64,000 nucleotides of DNA from the NCBI GenBank assembly GCA_039105265.1, contig JAPFFF010000092.1, positions 1 through 64,000 on the forward strand, read 5' to 3'. The first letter of the stretch is position 1. Every line of letters begins with the position of its first letter. Of the stretch, positions 1-9,705 are shown in pieces. Under the pieces are notes generated by a model. It worked only from the letters and a program-made list of their open reading frames with translations. It was not told where the DNA came from and did not search any database. This DNA comes from Tritrichomonas musculus (lineage: Eukaryota > Parabasalia > Tritrichomonadida > Tritrichomonadidae). Position numbers and translations under genes: made by a program.

Positions 1-1083
1 ACTCACACATTATATTCATATATTGATAAAAAAGATAAGAAAGTTTACTTCTATTTGAGTAGTAATTATCAAGATTTATTTGTTTTTATGGAAGGTGATA
101 ATATATTGTTAAATTTACCTAAGAAAGTTGATATGAATACAAAAATGAACATCTTAGATAATAAACGTCCTTATTTAAAAAGAAAATTTGTCATTTCTAT
201 TGAAATTGGTTCCAAAATTGGAAATACGGATATTAAATTTGTTGAAAGATGGTTTGATGAACTAAATAAATCATATATTGTATTAATGGAAGATTGTGGA
301 TATAAATATGCTATTAAAGAAACAAATAATTTCTGTTTTGAATTAGATTCCGAAGGAGATGTAAATAGAAAAATCAAACCACTTCCGTTACACATATTTC
401 TTTGTTTCAAACCTGAAACTTTTATGAATGAATGGAATCGTGTTGAATTACGAAATTTGGATGAGGAAGCTGATTTAAAAAAATTTAAATATGAATTTCA
501 AAATTGGCATTACCATTTTCCTGTTATTAATGTATTTAAATCTAATTATGTAAGTCCATTATTAAAAGTCCATTTTAATGAAACTCCTGAAAGCCTTGAA
601 CCATTAATGGATATTTCAGAAAATGATAATGATGGTAAATATGAAACAAGTAATGTCGATATCAATAATAAATATGATTATGATGAAATAAGACCTAAAA
701 AAATAAATCCTCCAGTTCCATCTATGTTACGTGATTTGGATAAAGAAGCAGAGAGTACGACTACAATGAAACCAGATGTTGAGACATTACCGAGCTCTAT
801 TTTCAGCAATGTATCGACCTCAAATACATGGATGAAACCTCAAAGCTCTGTACAACAAAATCCTAATAACTTTAGTCCAATGAATTACTTTCAACCCACA
901 ACATTTAATATGCCAACAGGTACTAATTTTAATTTTAATGCAGAGCCAAAAAAATCATCTTTAACCAGTGAAACAAATAATACAACCAATGGAAACTTAC
1001 CAAAGATTAATGAGAGTAAGTCAGAAAACAAACCAAAAACACATATATCAACTTTCAGATTACCAAAAAATAAAACAGATTAA
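1..1083 (+). CDS. Hypothetical protein of the Polinton-like block, cut by window edge
   Basis: The frame is open from the first base of the window, so its start lies outside. About 360 residues are visible. The first two thirds (to about base 700) are a mixed alpha/beta-looking globular region with alternating hydrophobic residues and several Trp/Tyr/Phe positions. The last third is low-complexity, rich in Asn, Ser, Thr, Pro and Phe, with FSPMNYF- and FNFNAEP-like stretches, and is probably disordered. No catalytic motif or membrane segment was recognised. The stop is TAA followed by A, giving the TAAA that trichomonads use near their polyadenylation signal. It ends 8 bases from the stop of the convergent gene. 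I do not recognise the family. A structural or virion-associated role would only be a guess from its neighbours. Confidence 0.6.
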   Translation, partial: THTLYSYIDKKDKKVYFYLSSNYQDLFVFMEGDNILLNLPKKVDMNTKMNILDNKRPYLKRKFVISIEIGSKIGNTDIKFVERWFDELNKSYIVLMEDCGYKYAIKETNNFCFELDSEGDVNRKIKPLPLHIFLCFKPETFMNEWNRVELRNLDEEADLKKFKYEFQNWHYHFPVINVFKSNYVSPLLKVHFNETPESLEPLMDISENDNDGKYETSNVDINNKYDYDEIRPKKINPPVPSMLRDLDKEAESTTTMKPDVETLPSSIFSNVSTSNTWMKPQSSVQQNPNNFSPMNYFQPTTFNMPTGTNFNFNAEPKKSSLTSETNNTTNGNLPKINESKSENKPKTHISTFRLPKNKTD

Positions 1084-1091
1084 ATATTTTT

Positions 1092-3623
1092 TTATGCTTC
1101 ATTTTCATCTTCAGATTCATCGGATTCAACTTTAACATTAGCTAGTTTTTCATCAGTTCTTGATTTAATATATGTTTTGTCGCGATAATTATCATACATT
1201 GATTTATACAAATTTTTAACTTCAATGTAATTTCCGCCAACTTTCGAATTAATATGTTTATCAATATTTGAACCAAAGTGTTCTCGTAATTGTTTCTTTT
1301 CTTCTTTAGTTACTTTATTTTCCAATATGTTCTGTACTAATTTTGTAAATCGTTCTTTCTTTGCTTCTGTATATCCAAGTCCAACGTTAATTATCAGTAC
1401 AATTGTTAGGGATAATATTTCTCCTAATCGTTCTGATATTTCAGCTTCACCATTTATTTCACCGCCAATTGGGATAACATCTTTCATATTAGTATTATAA
1501 TCTTCTTGAATCATAAGACCTAATTCAGAATTTACTGCTTTTGAGTGTACTTTTTTATATTTAACCCATTCATTCCAATCATTGCATTCATGTGATTTCA
1601 TTACTTGCAATTCATATTGTAAAATAAATACAGCGGTACATATTTTTAAATAACTGAATATACCCTTCAATGGTTCCATAAATTGATAATCTACACGTTT
1701 TCCATCAATTTCAACTTCACCTCCAAACATATTAAAGAGTGCTAATTGCCATATTTTTGAAAAGATTGAACTCCATAATCCTCTTGCATTAAGTTTGGTG
1801 CTGACTTTGGGTTTAGATAAACCAACCTTCTGATAAGCATTAACTGCTTTAATGAAATCTCCATCATATTTAACATCGATTTTACCAGCATCCCATTGTT
1901 TTTGTTTATAATTCCATGTTTTAGTAGTACCAGTAAGATTTTTCATCCATACTTCAAATGGTTCTATTTTTTTATTTTGTTCTGCAGCTTTAATGCGTTC
2001 GGTTTGCCATAATTTCTTATAGGGGTCTGCTTTAACAAGACGGAATCCATTAATTATAACAGGTTTACCACGAGTGTCAACAATAACGATGTCCTCTACT
2101 TTGTCGCCATTTAAGTCACAAATTGGATTACCAAGAGGGTCTTTAGTGTCTCTCCTTGCAGGAATTAATCGATATAATGGATATCCATTTTTATCAAATT
2201 TCTTCTTACAATAGGCTTCTGCGCCATCTCTTGTAGCACATTTTGGAGAGAATTTAATACGATAATTACCATTAATAAGAATATCAAATAATTCCCCTCG
2301 GAATTTACTAACATCAATACTTTGTTTATTTTCGAAAATGTATAAGTCATTTAAACGTTTTTGTGAAGCTTCAAATGTTTTACCAGCACGTTTACCAGTT
2401 GGGACAGACTGCATATAATTGCTTTTGAATTCAGCAGTATCGATTGGAGATACACCTTTTGGTGATTCAATATTAACATTAAATAAATCTTCGTAGTTTT
2501 CAGAACTAAGTACAGGTTTTTTAGATGGTGATTTAAATACAGGCTTTGACATTGATTTAGGAATGGAAAAATATTCATTATCAACATTATTATCGTCAGA
2601 ACTTTGTGATTCACTATTCATGTTATAAAATATTTCTCGGTCACCATTTTCGGTAATATACTTTATTAATTGTTTGAGCTTCTTTTTGTTTTTAGGCTCA
2701 GTTGTTTCTTCAAATATGTTTGTTTCGCGTATTGCATCATGTAATTGTAATACAAGTTTTTTTACTCTGATGTCAGAATCATCTTTGGGATTTATAGCTC
2801 GATTATAATAATCATAAAGGTTTTCAGTAGTAAACTCGTCGTTTAATAACCCAAATTTCTTAAGTTGATTAGCATCAATTGTAGAAGATTTATTGTAAGC
2901 ATCTAATAATTGTTGACCTTCTTGATTAGATTCTGCTATCTTTTTCATTGTTTCAATATTGGTTTTCCTTCTAATATTCTCAAATTGCAATAGGTTATTT
3001 ATATTATCTGATGCCTCATTGTTTTTATGTGAGTCTATATTATTTGTCAATGATTTGACAAGTGATTGAATCTGTGCGGTATCTTTTTTATTGAATACTG
3101 AATACTTCTCTGAGTCATCAGCAATACGATAAAATAATTGTAAAGCATTAATATGATTACTATCAAGTATAACTAAATCATTAAGTGATTCAATATCTTT
3201 ATTAATTCGATTTCTGAAATAATGGTCTGCTAAATCGGGCTCCTCCTCCTCTTCAACTTGTGGAATGGAAACAGGTTTTTCTTCCTCCGCTTGTCGGAGG
3301 CTGCGAGAGCCCGCAGCTTTATTTTTCAGATAGTTGGTTAAATCAATAAAGTAATTCGCTTTTGAATCAAGTATTTTAGCTAATTCATTTTTTTGTCTTG
3401 AAGTTCCTTTAGGCTTTGCGTTATATTTATCAAGCATATCTTTTAAATTTGTTTTTACATCTTTGACATAGTTACGAGGATTCTTAAGATACTCAATAAT
3501 ATTACCAATAATTGTTGTTATTTGTGTTAACTTACTATTTTGGAACATGAATACGAGCATATCTTGATAGTCCCTTTTTTTTACTTCGTTTAGTATGAAA
3601 TCTTCGTTTATGTTTGTTATCAT
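1092..3623 (-). CDS. Large hypothetical protein of the Polinton-like block
   Basis: Encodes 843 residues. The N-terminal half is highly charged and helical, with an acidic run of five Glu near residue 125 (around base 3245), and is likely coiled-coil or disordered. From about residue 410 the sequence is more globular. It includes a region with several Cys (residues about 450-500), a Trp-rich stretch (GLWSSIFSKIWQLALFNMF) and two hydrophobic segments near residues 650-668 and 735-755 that could be membrane-associated or buried helices. The C-terminus is acidic (DESEDENEA). The ATG at 3623-3621 lies 14 bases from the ATG of the divergent fibre gene, so the two share a promoter region. The stop continues into TAAA. 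The family is not recognised. Size and position suggest a structural or packaging-associated protein, but no motif proves it. Confidence 0.6.
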   Translation of the reverse strand: MITNINEDFILNEVKKRDYQDMLVFMFQNSKLTQITTIIGNIIEYLKNPRNYVKDVKTNLKDMLDKYNAKPKGTSRQKNELAKILDSKANYFIDLTNYLKNKAAGSRSLRQAEEEKPVSIPQVEEEEEPDLADHYFRNRINKDIESLNDLVILDSNHINALQLFYRIADDSEKYSVFNKKDTAQIQSLVKSLTNNIDSHKNNEASDNINNLLQFENIRRKTNIETMKKIAESNQEGQQLLDAYNKSSTIDANQLKKFGLLNDEFTTENLYDYYNRAINPKDDSDIRVKKLVLQLHDAIRETNIFEETTEPKNKKKLKQLIKYITENGDREIFYNMNSESQSSDDNNVDNEYFSIPKSMSKPVFKSPSKKPVLSSENYEDLFNVNIESPKGVSPIDTAEFKSNYMQSVPTGKRAGKTFEASQKRLNDLYIFENKQSIDVSKFRGELFDILINGNYRIKFSPKCATRDGAEAYCKKKFDKNGYPLYRLIPARRDTKDPLGNPICDLNGDKVEDIVIVDTRGKPVIINGFRLVKADPYKKLWQTERIKAAEQNKKIEPFEVWMKNLTGTTKTWNYKQKQWDAGKIDVKYDGDFIKAVNAYQKVGLSKPKVSTKLNARGLWSSIFSKIWQLALFNMFGGEVEIDGKRVDYQFMEPLKGIFSYLKICTAVFILQYELQVMKSHECNDWNEWVKYKKVHSKAVNSELGLMIQEDYNTNMKDVIPIGGEINGEAEISERLGEILSLTIVLIINVGLGYTEAKKERFTKLVQNILENKVTKEEKKQLREHFGSNIDKHINSKVGGNYIEVKNLYKSMYDNYRDKTYIKSRTDEKLANVKVESDESEDENEA

Positions 3624-3637
3624 TTATTATTCCCAAA
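3620..3637 (+). promoter_or_regulatory. Initiator-like site in a shared divergent promoter
   Basis: TCATT at 3620-3624 matches the trichomonad initiator (TCA+1-Y-W). Its +1 A (3622) lies 16 bases before the ATG at 3638, a typical distance. The site overlaps the start codon of the opposite-strand gene, because CAT at 3621-3623 is that gene's ATG. The two start codons are only 14 bases apart, so transcripts from the two strands must start inside each other's coding region or have almost no leader. No equally good TCA-Y-W site was seen for the minus-strand gene. Confidence 0.5.
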
Positions 3638-6490
3638 ATGTTCACGATAGAACAAGCGGGTAATATAAAAAAAGTTAATACAATTGATGAATTGATAATA
3701 GAATATATCAAGAAATATGCTTGCCAATGCAATAACGGAAATAATTTAGGGTCAAGCTTGAATACTGAGGAATTGAAAGAATTATTAAAACCATACGCAA
3801 AAACAACTGATTTATTCGATTATTTGAAAACAGAGGAATTCAATAAAGAATTATTAAAGTATGCTAGTAGTGAAGAAATTGAAAACGCTGTTAATACATT
3901 ACGTGATTACGTTGTTAACAACTTTGCATTATCAACTGACATACCTGAAATACCTACAGATTTGGTTAATGAATCTGCTTTGACAACTGCTTTGGAACCA
4001 TATGCGAAACTTACGAACTTAAGTGAGTACGCTAAAGCGCAGGACTTACAGTCTTATGTAAAAAAAGAAGACATTCCTGAGATACCCACAGTTCTCAAAA
4101 ATAGTGAGTTGCAATTGAACATAAAAGACCAAGTATCAGACGAAATGTTTCAGAAATTGATGGCTGATGATGTTAACCCATTATCAGCTCAAGCATCAAT
4201 GTGTTTAACAAGTATGGCGGCTAATGAAGGTCTTCAAGCGGCTTTGGATTCTTGTGCCAGAGAATATGTTTCAAAAGAAGACCTCCCAAAGATTATTGAG
4301 CAAGTGAAAAGCGAAATCCCAGAAATCATTGAGGGTCAAACAACAATTCAATTCACAATCGCCAATAATACAATTCTTGATTTGGATTACGACCCATATC
4401 ATATACTGATTGAGCAATATGGGTTAGATATTGTATCATCAGACAGTTTCTATACGGCCCATTATGTTCACGCAGACTATTCGTACAATGACAATGATGA
4501 TAATCTACCCTCTCAGATACTGTGTATGGAAGGAAGTGATTCTAGTCTTTGGATACTATATCAATCACATGAATTAATTAATCCAGGAACTGGTGAAACA
4601 CCAGAAATATTATCATGTTCAATAACCAAAACTGTTGAACCAACAAACAAAAACATTTATTCGGCAAGATATGTGTCAAACAATTATGCATTAAAAGAAG
4701 ATATCCCAGAACCTGTCGATTTGACACCATATTATTCTAGTGCACAAGCTGATGAGAAGTTTGTTGATGAAGATGAATTGGCTTATGAATTAGATAAGTA
4801 TGCATTGAAAACAGATATACCAACAATTCCATCTGATTTGGTTAATGAATCTGCATTGAGTACTGCATTATATGGTACTGAATTGAATATTGAATATCCG
4901 AATCCCGTTCGTGATTATATATTTGTAAAACCATACTTACCAGAAACCGATATACATGTGATATTTGATGTTAATTGGGGTTCTAACAAGGATTACATTA
5001 ACAATATTCAACATTTTGATTTGATATTCAAGCCTTATGAAAAATATATGAGAGGGTATAGAATGATGTTAGATAATGGATTATCTATTGTATGGTATGA
5101 CCGTGGCGAATTTATGTTGTGTAATTCAAGTGGCAATACTCAATGGTTAATCAACGTCATTAAAGCACAAATCGAATCACCATTTATTAAAACTGCAAAT
5201 GTTGTTGATGAAAATCCAGAACAAATCACAATTCAATGTACACAGAATGAAAGTGGTTGTGTAGTTCCTGATAATGATATAAGAAGAGTATTCACAACCA
5301 AAAATATTATCGTCAAATTCAAACGAAATGCTGATGATGCATCATATGAAGAAGTTGAATACGAATACAGTTTATATAAAAGTTTGAATATGATTTACAA
5401 ATCAACAAGCAATGAATTAATAAATATTAATTATAATACCCATATCGTTTCATTGAGAGCTGAGGACGATACACTGACTAATATATATGATGCATCTATC
5501 ACATTAATCCGCAGCCGACCTGTGAACGATGATATGATTACTTCAGTGAAATATGTGAATGATAACTTTGCTCTGAAGTCAAACGTCATAACAGAAGAAC
5601 AACTAATAAAAAAATGTGCTATTGATTGCGGACCGATTACAGAGGGCGGTGAAATATCAATTCATTATCTAAAACTTGAAGGTAATGTGATTAAACTGGA
5701 ATATATAGTAGGTGATTATGCGCTATGTTTGGAAATAAGAATATTATTCTATGATACAACTGGAAATCCCCACAACATTGTTCTTGTATTACATCAAAGA
5801 ACTGTGTATTTCGACAATTTCAAATTCCCACTATATTATGAAGACACTGTTGATATATCATCAGGAAGACCCCTGACATATAATTTCCCAATAGGTGGAT
5901 ATTCTTGGACAACTACTCAGGAATTATTAGATGCTAAACAAATATATTCAAGATGCATCATGTCCCGAGGTTATTTAGCAAAATATAAGGCTGCTATTTA
6001 CGGAACGCAATCAAACACAACAATTACTCACTACTCCCCAATCGAGTCATCAATGAACTCTATTAATGATTTCGTTATTGGAGCTCCAGTATATATGACT
6101 GGTAAGGTTTATAAACATGATGGTGATACGTGGGTACGAAACAATGTTTCTCAGCCAAACAAAGTTTGGATACTTTCAACTGTGAATGATACAACTGATT
6201 GTATTTGTAGTGTCAAAACTACTGGTTCATGGAAAGAATATGTTGGTATTTGTGTTAGAATTGATGAAAAAAATAATTGTATTACCTTCGCTTCCCATGG
6301 CGATTATCTTGTAAAAGTTGATGATTCATCTTGTTATGGTATTGGGGATGAAGTATTTATTGATAATGAAGATAATAAATTGAAGATTCTTTCAGGAGAG
6401 ACAGCGATAACATCAAAAATAAAACGCATGACTGTCGGAATCATAACTGCAATAATAGATAATAAAACACTTGCATGCTTTAAGGCATAA
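3638..6490 (+). CDS. Fibre-like protein of the Polinton-like block
   Basis: The ATG at 3638 is chosen because it follows an initiator site at the usual spacing. The frame is open a little further upstream, but only through non-ATG codons. The 950-residue product is built like a trimeric phage or virus tail fibre. A motif of the type YVxNNFAL(K/S)xDI recurs near residues 92, 348 and 641, separating beta-rich domains. Between these are short repeats such as LVNESAL(T/S)TAL and PYAKxTxL that look like shaft or coiled-coil linkers. The last 170 residues form a separate domain that ends in a KRMTVGII...CFKA strand pattern. No enzyme motif is seen. The likely role is a receptor-binding or surface spike of a virion. 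This rests on architecture, not on a confirmed family match. Confidence 0.6.
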   Translation: MFTIEQAGNIKKVNTIDELIIEYIKKYACQCNNGNNLGSSLNTEELKELLKPYAKTTDLFDYLKTEEFNKELLKYASSEEIENAVNTLRDYVVNNFALSTDIPEIPTDLVNESALTTALEPYAKLTNLSEYAKAQDLQSYVKKEDIPEIPTVLKNSELQLNIKDQVSDEMFQKLMADDVNPLSAQASMCLTSMAANEGLQAALDSCAREYVSKEDLPKIIEQVKSEIPEIIEGQTTIQFTIANNTILDLDYDPYHILIEQYGLDIVSSDSFYTAHYVHADYSYNDNDDNLPSQILCMEGSDSSLWILYQSHELINPGTGETPEILSCSITKTVEPTNKNIYSARYVSNNYALKEDIPEPVDLTPYYSSAQADEKFVDEDELAYELDKYALKTDIPTIPSDLVNESALSTALYGTELNIEYPNPVRDYIFVKPYLPETDIHVIFDVNWGSNKDYINNIQHFDLIFKPYEKYMRGYRMMLDNGLSIVWYDRGEFMLCNSSGNTQWLINVIKAQIESPFIKTANVVDENPEQITIQCTQNESGCVVPDNDIRRVFTTKNIIVKFKRNADDASYEEVEYEYSLYKSLNMIYKSTSNELININYNTHIVSLRAEDDTLTNIYDASITLIRSRPVNDDMITSVKYVNDNFALKSNVITEEQLIKKCAIDCGPITEGGEISIHYLKLEGNVIKLEYIVGDYALCLEIRILFYDTTGNPHNIVLVLHQRTVYFDNFKFPLYYEDTVDISSGRPLTYNFPIGGYSWTTTQELLDAKQIYSRCIMSRGYLAKYKAAIYGTQSNTTITHYSPIESSMNSINDFVIGAPVYMTGKVYKHDGDTWVRNNVSQPNKVWILSTVNDTTDCICSVKTTGSWKEYVGICVRIDEKNNCITFASHGDYLVKVDDSSCYGIGDEVFIDNEDNKLKILSGETAITSKIKRMTVGIITAIIDNKTLACFKA

Positions 6491-6516
6491 ATAGTATAAA
6501 AAAATTTTTTTTTAGC

Positions 6517-6918
6517 TTAATTGTTGGATGAGATTATTTGAATCAGCTTTCCCGTCATGTATAACGATAAATTGATATTTAATTGTTCACGAATTAGATT
6601 CTGAAGGAATTGAATTCGATTAGACCTTGGTTGATTCATAATTGTTTCTTTATGGTCAGAAGCAAATTGAAGAACTTGGTCTCTCTGTTCATCATTAAGG
6701 AATTTGGATTTGTTTAATGGAAATGAACGATTTGTTCTTCTTCGTATAGGATTTAATTCATTTGATTGTTCAGTTGATTCAGTTGATGGTTCGACACTTT
6801 GTGCCTCAGATTCAGTTGGTTGTTCAATTTGTGTTTCATTTGATATATTATTTAATTGTTCGAATTCGGTTTTCAAAGCAAGTAATTCAGAAATGATATG
6901 GTCGATGCGTTGTTGCAT
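6517..6918 (-). CDS. Small hypothetical protein, possibly nucleic-acid binding
   Basis: Encodes 133 residues. Residues 1-24 form an amphipathic helix with coiled-coil-like spacing. Residues about 27-57 are Gln/Ser/Glu/Thr-rich with repeated STE(S/Q) units and are probably disordered. A basic patch (IRRRTNRSFPLNKSK) follows. The last 60 residues are helical, with an LxxEQRDxVLQFAxxH pattern. A helical C-terminal domain behind a basic patch could bind DNA or a partner protein, but no named domain was recognised. It is convergent with the fibre gene, which ends 26 bases away, and belongs to the same compact block. The acidic and Ser-rich part gives an open shadow frame on the other strand, which is not a gene. 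Confidence 0.5.
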   Translation of the reverse strand: MQQRIDHIISELLALKTEFEQLNNISNETQIEQPTESEAQSVEPSTESTEQSNELNPIRRRTNRSFPLNKSKFLNDEQRDQVLQFASDHKETIMNQPRSNRIQFLQNLIREQLNINLSLYMTGKLIQIISSNN

Positions 6919-7256
6919 TTTTTAAATAAGATAAAAAAAACAAATTCTTAATTTAAAATTTTATAACTTGTTCTCAGAATCACTCTGGAGCCCTTATTTA
7001 AATTTTAAATCCCGAATTAACTTTGAAATAAATTTTAAAATGAGTGTTTAGCGCTTTATGACAGGCCTTGTTCTACAACAGATTATGGAGGCTAATTAAA
7101 ATTTAAACCCTGTGGATAATTTTTTCGTTAATTTTTAAAATGAGGTTTTGAGCTTGGTTCCTGGTATTGGGAGACCTAGAAAAATTATTCGACCACCAAT
7201 ACGCACATACATATACTACTCTTAAAAGGTATTTAAAAATTTAAAGATTTCAATAA
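6919..7256. repeat. Intergenic region with an imperfect 100-bp tandem duplication
   Basis: No gene is seen. Two imperfect copies of about 100 bases start at 6986 and 7086. Both begin TGGAG and both contain TTTTAAAATGAG followed by a GC-richer stretch. The region separates the small minus-strand gene from the MULE frame and could be part of the MULE's end sequence or of the interrupted block. No matching inverted copy was found after the MULE. Confidence 0.4.
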
Positions 7257-9455
7257 AATTCAACTTTGTATTTTTATAAAAAGACAGTAATAGATCTTGC
7301 ATCTGAAAAAGGAAATAATGAAATTAAAAACCTTTTATTAGATTATAAAGCATCACATAAAAGAAAACGTGGGAGGCCGCCAAAGGATAATAAAGATGTC
7401 AATAATAGTAAAGACAGAAAAAAAAAAGTAATTGATAACGAATCAAAGATTAGGAATTTGGAAAACCCGCACTTCAGGTCTCTTCCGCATAAAAATTCTT
7501 TCTATATTACATTGCCTTTGCCTAACAACAAAGAAATAATTTCATATTATGAATCTATTAAAAAAAATGATATTAATTGGAAAGACATCAAACCTGATCA
7601 ACTTTTCTTTAATGGACTGAAACAAACTGAAGATTGCAATGAAGGAATTAATATTGAAGGAGAACAAGATCTTAATGATCAAGTAGGTAGTATTATTAAT
7701 GTTGATGATTTTGAAGAAGGCAGTGAGAAAGATAACGAAGAAGGGAATGAAGAAGGGAATGAAGAAGGCGACGAAGAAGACGACGAAGAAGATGACGAAG
7801 ATGGCAATGAAGAAGATGACGAAGATGACGAAGAAGGCAATGAAAAAGATGATGAAGAAGACGATGAAAATGAAATAACTATAGACGATATTGAACTTCA
7901 TGCACCTTTTACCGATCCTATTCAAGCTCAAGCATTTATTAGCAAAGCAAATAAAGGTTATAGAATAGTTCAAGTTGAAACAAATAAAAAAGATGTTTTG
8001 ATTTTCAAATGCAGTGCAAAAAGTTGCAATTACCAAATCATATGTAATAAAAACAAAGATGGTTATTATATATTAGATCATACCTCCCATACATGTCTTC
8101 GTCATAAAACAATTTCTAAAAAAGAACTAGAAGAAGCCGTTTTTAAAGTTGGAAAGGTCGAACAATTGACCATGTCATACCAAAATGCTGTTTGTAAAAA
8201 ACTAAATATTCCTGAAAAAGGTATTAATACTCAAAGAATACGTAATGCATACAATCGAGTGTTTAAATTAAGCAAGAATAAAAGAATAAAATCATGGAGG
8301 AAACTTGCCAGTTTCATTGAGATTATCAAAGCAAATGGTGGTTATGGATTAATCACTAAAAATGACGGTGAAAAAATCAATTTCGTGGGATTTGTTCCAG
8401 ATTATTCGGTAACTTTCCTTCGTTCTTCGTTGTTCTTCGGAGTTGTTCAAATGGATACACGCTTCCAAACAGGAGTTTCGGGGGGAAATTTATACACTAT
8501 GATTGGTTTGACAGGTGACAGAACCATACTACCAATTGGGGCAGCATGGGCGCCTTCTGAAAGTTCTGAATCGACCGATAAGTTCCTTAGTATGCTTCAG
8601 AACGAGCTTTATAAGATTAAATCATGTCAAACCGATGAATCTTTAAAGCTAATAAAAAGCATTGAAAAAGTTGGAATTATTAGTCAATTATGCAATTGGC
8701 ATTTAGAAAAGCATATTAAAAAAAATAAAGCAATTTTTAAAGTATTAGTTAGTTCTGAAAATTCACATGATTATGCAAAAGTAAAGCATAAAATCAACAC
8801 AAAATATCCAAAATTAAAGGAAAAATTAGACGAAAATAATAAATGGTCCAAAATAACGAGATTTGAATGCAATTCTCCAAGAGATCAAAATATTTCTACT
8901 GCGTGCGTTGAATCACTAAATGCATTCATTGCAAGACTCAAATTAAAAGATAAGGAACCGTTGGATGTTTTCTTACAAATTTATGAATTCGGTTTTTTTC
9001 AAATTAAAGAAATATGTTCACAGAATACTTATTTAACTAGATCAGCAAGTGATTGGCTGACATATGCTTTAACAATAGCTCATAATCTTACTGTAACCAA
9101 AACTCCACTTAATTGGGGAAAATATGAAGTGACTAAAGATGGATGCTTGGATTCAAAATGCACCGTGTTTATTAATAATAATGAGATTCCTTCTTGTAGT
9201 TGTAAATTTTTTTTTGATTGCGGGATGCCATGCGTTCACATGTTAGCTGTGGCATGTAAATATAATTTTGATTGGTGTTCATGGATTCATCCTCGTTTTT
9301 TCCCAGCCAAATATAAAAACGTTTTTCAGAATAATCTCATTTATCCTGATTTCGATCAAATAATATCGACAAATAAAGATGTTCCTGTCATTATCAAATC
9401 TTTAAAGAGAAGGCAAAAAAGAATTCCCACGCCAGGTGATGTTCCTCCTAAGTAA
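7257..9455 (+). CDS. MULE-type transposase with ankyrin-like start, 5'-incomplete
   Basis: Mutator-like (MULE) transposase. In order it shows: about 20 residues that read like the second half of an ankyrin repeat (VIDLASEKGNNEIKNLLL); an AT-hook-like basic segment (KRKRGRPPK, about 7359-7386); a long Asp/Glu run (7713-7874); a Cys/His zinc-binding N-terminal domain (CxxxxC...HxxxxC, about 8009-8108); and the MULE catalytic core. The core's first acidic residue is in MDTRF (Asp codon 8454). A likely second Asp (8634) precedes a CNWH box (8691-8702), and the Glu is in VESLN (8910). A SWIM zinc finger CxC...CxH follows (9195-9239). There is no in-frame ATG until 8172, some 300 codons in, and an in-frame stop lies just upstream at 7254. 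The original start is therefore missing, or was part of a longer ankyrin-containing protein. No terminal inverted repeats were found. Confidence 0.85.
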   Translation, partial: NSTLYFYKKTVIDLASEKGNNEIKNLLLDYKASHKRKRGRPPKDNKDVNNSKDRKKKVIDNESKIRNLENPHFRSLPHKNSFYITLPLPNNKEIISYYESIKKNDINWKDIKPDQLFFNGLKQTEDCNEGINIEGEQDLNDQVGSIINVDDFEEGSEKDNEEGNEEGNEEGDEEDDEEDDEDGNEEDDEDDEEGNEKDDEEDDENEITIDDIELHAPFTDPIQAQAFISKANKGYRIVQVETNKKDVLIFKCSAKSCNYQIICNKNKDGYYILDHTSHTCLRHKTISKKELEEAVFKVGKVEQLTMSYQNAVCKKLNIPEKGINTQRIRNAYNRVFKLSKNKRIKSWRKLASFIEIIKANGGYGLITKNDGEKINFVGFVPDYSVTFLRSSLFFGVVQMDTRFQTGVSGGNLYTMIGLTGDRTILPIGAAWAPSESSESTDKFLSMLQNELYKIKSCQTDESLKLIKSIEKVGIISQLCNWHLEKHIKKNKAIFKVLVSSENSHDYAKVKHKINTKYPKLKEKLDENNKWSKITRFECNSPRDQNISTACVESLNAFIARLKLKDKEPLDVFLQIYEFGFFQIKEICSQNTYLTRSASDWLTYALTIAHNLTVTKTPLNWGKYEVTKDGCLDSKCTVFINNNEIPSCSCKFFFDCGMPCVHMLAVACKYNFDWCSWIHPRFFPAKYKNVFQNNLIYPDFDQIISTNKDVPVIIKSLKRRQKRIPTPGDVPPK

Positions 9456-9492
9456 TTAATAAATAATAGCATTTAAATATTTATACATTTTA

Positions 9493-9525
<33 letters not shown>

Positions 9526-9705
9526 CTTTTATTTAAAACTCCTAATATAATACAAAATTAATATATAATAATGAGAATCTTATTAGAAGGACTCATTTTA
9601 TTTATCATGCTTTTATTTCGTTAATTTAGATTGCAAAAATGAATATACTATCAGATTTAAAAATAATGATTAAATATATATAATATACCCTCAAAAAACT
9701 CTAGT
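9456..9705. other. AT-rich intergenic stretch before the second fibre gene
   Basis: Apart from the poly(T)-poly(A) palindrome I see only AT-rich sequence, with reading frames of fewer than 20 codons. No clear TCA-Y-W initiator precedes the ATG at 9706; the nearest is a weak TCAAA at 9690-9694. Confidence 0.4.
9493..9525. repeat. Poly(T)-poly(A) palindrome
   Basis: Eighteen T are followed directly by fifteen A, 38 bases after the MULE stop codon. It can fold into a simple hairpin and could act in 3'-end formation, or be a slippage product near the element end. Confidence 0.7.

Noticed and set aside
2165-2614. Short minus-strand frames within the 843-codon gene
   Set aside because: They lie in other frames of a long, well-supported coding region.
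7542-8036. Minus-strand 164-codon hydrophobic frame opposite the MULE gene
   Set aside because: It is the complement of the Asp/Glu-rich tract of the transposase, and its Phe/Ile/Val runs are a shadow.
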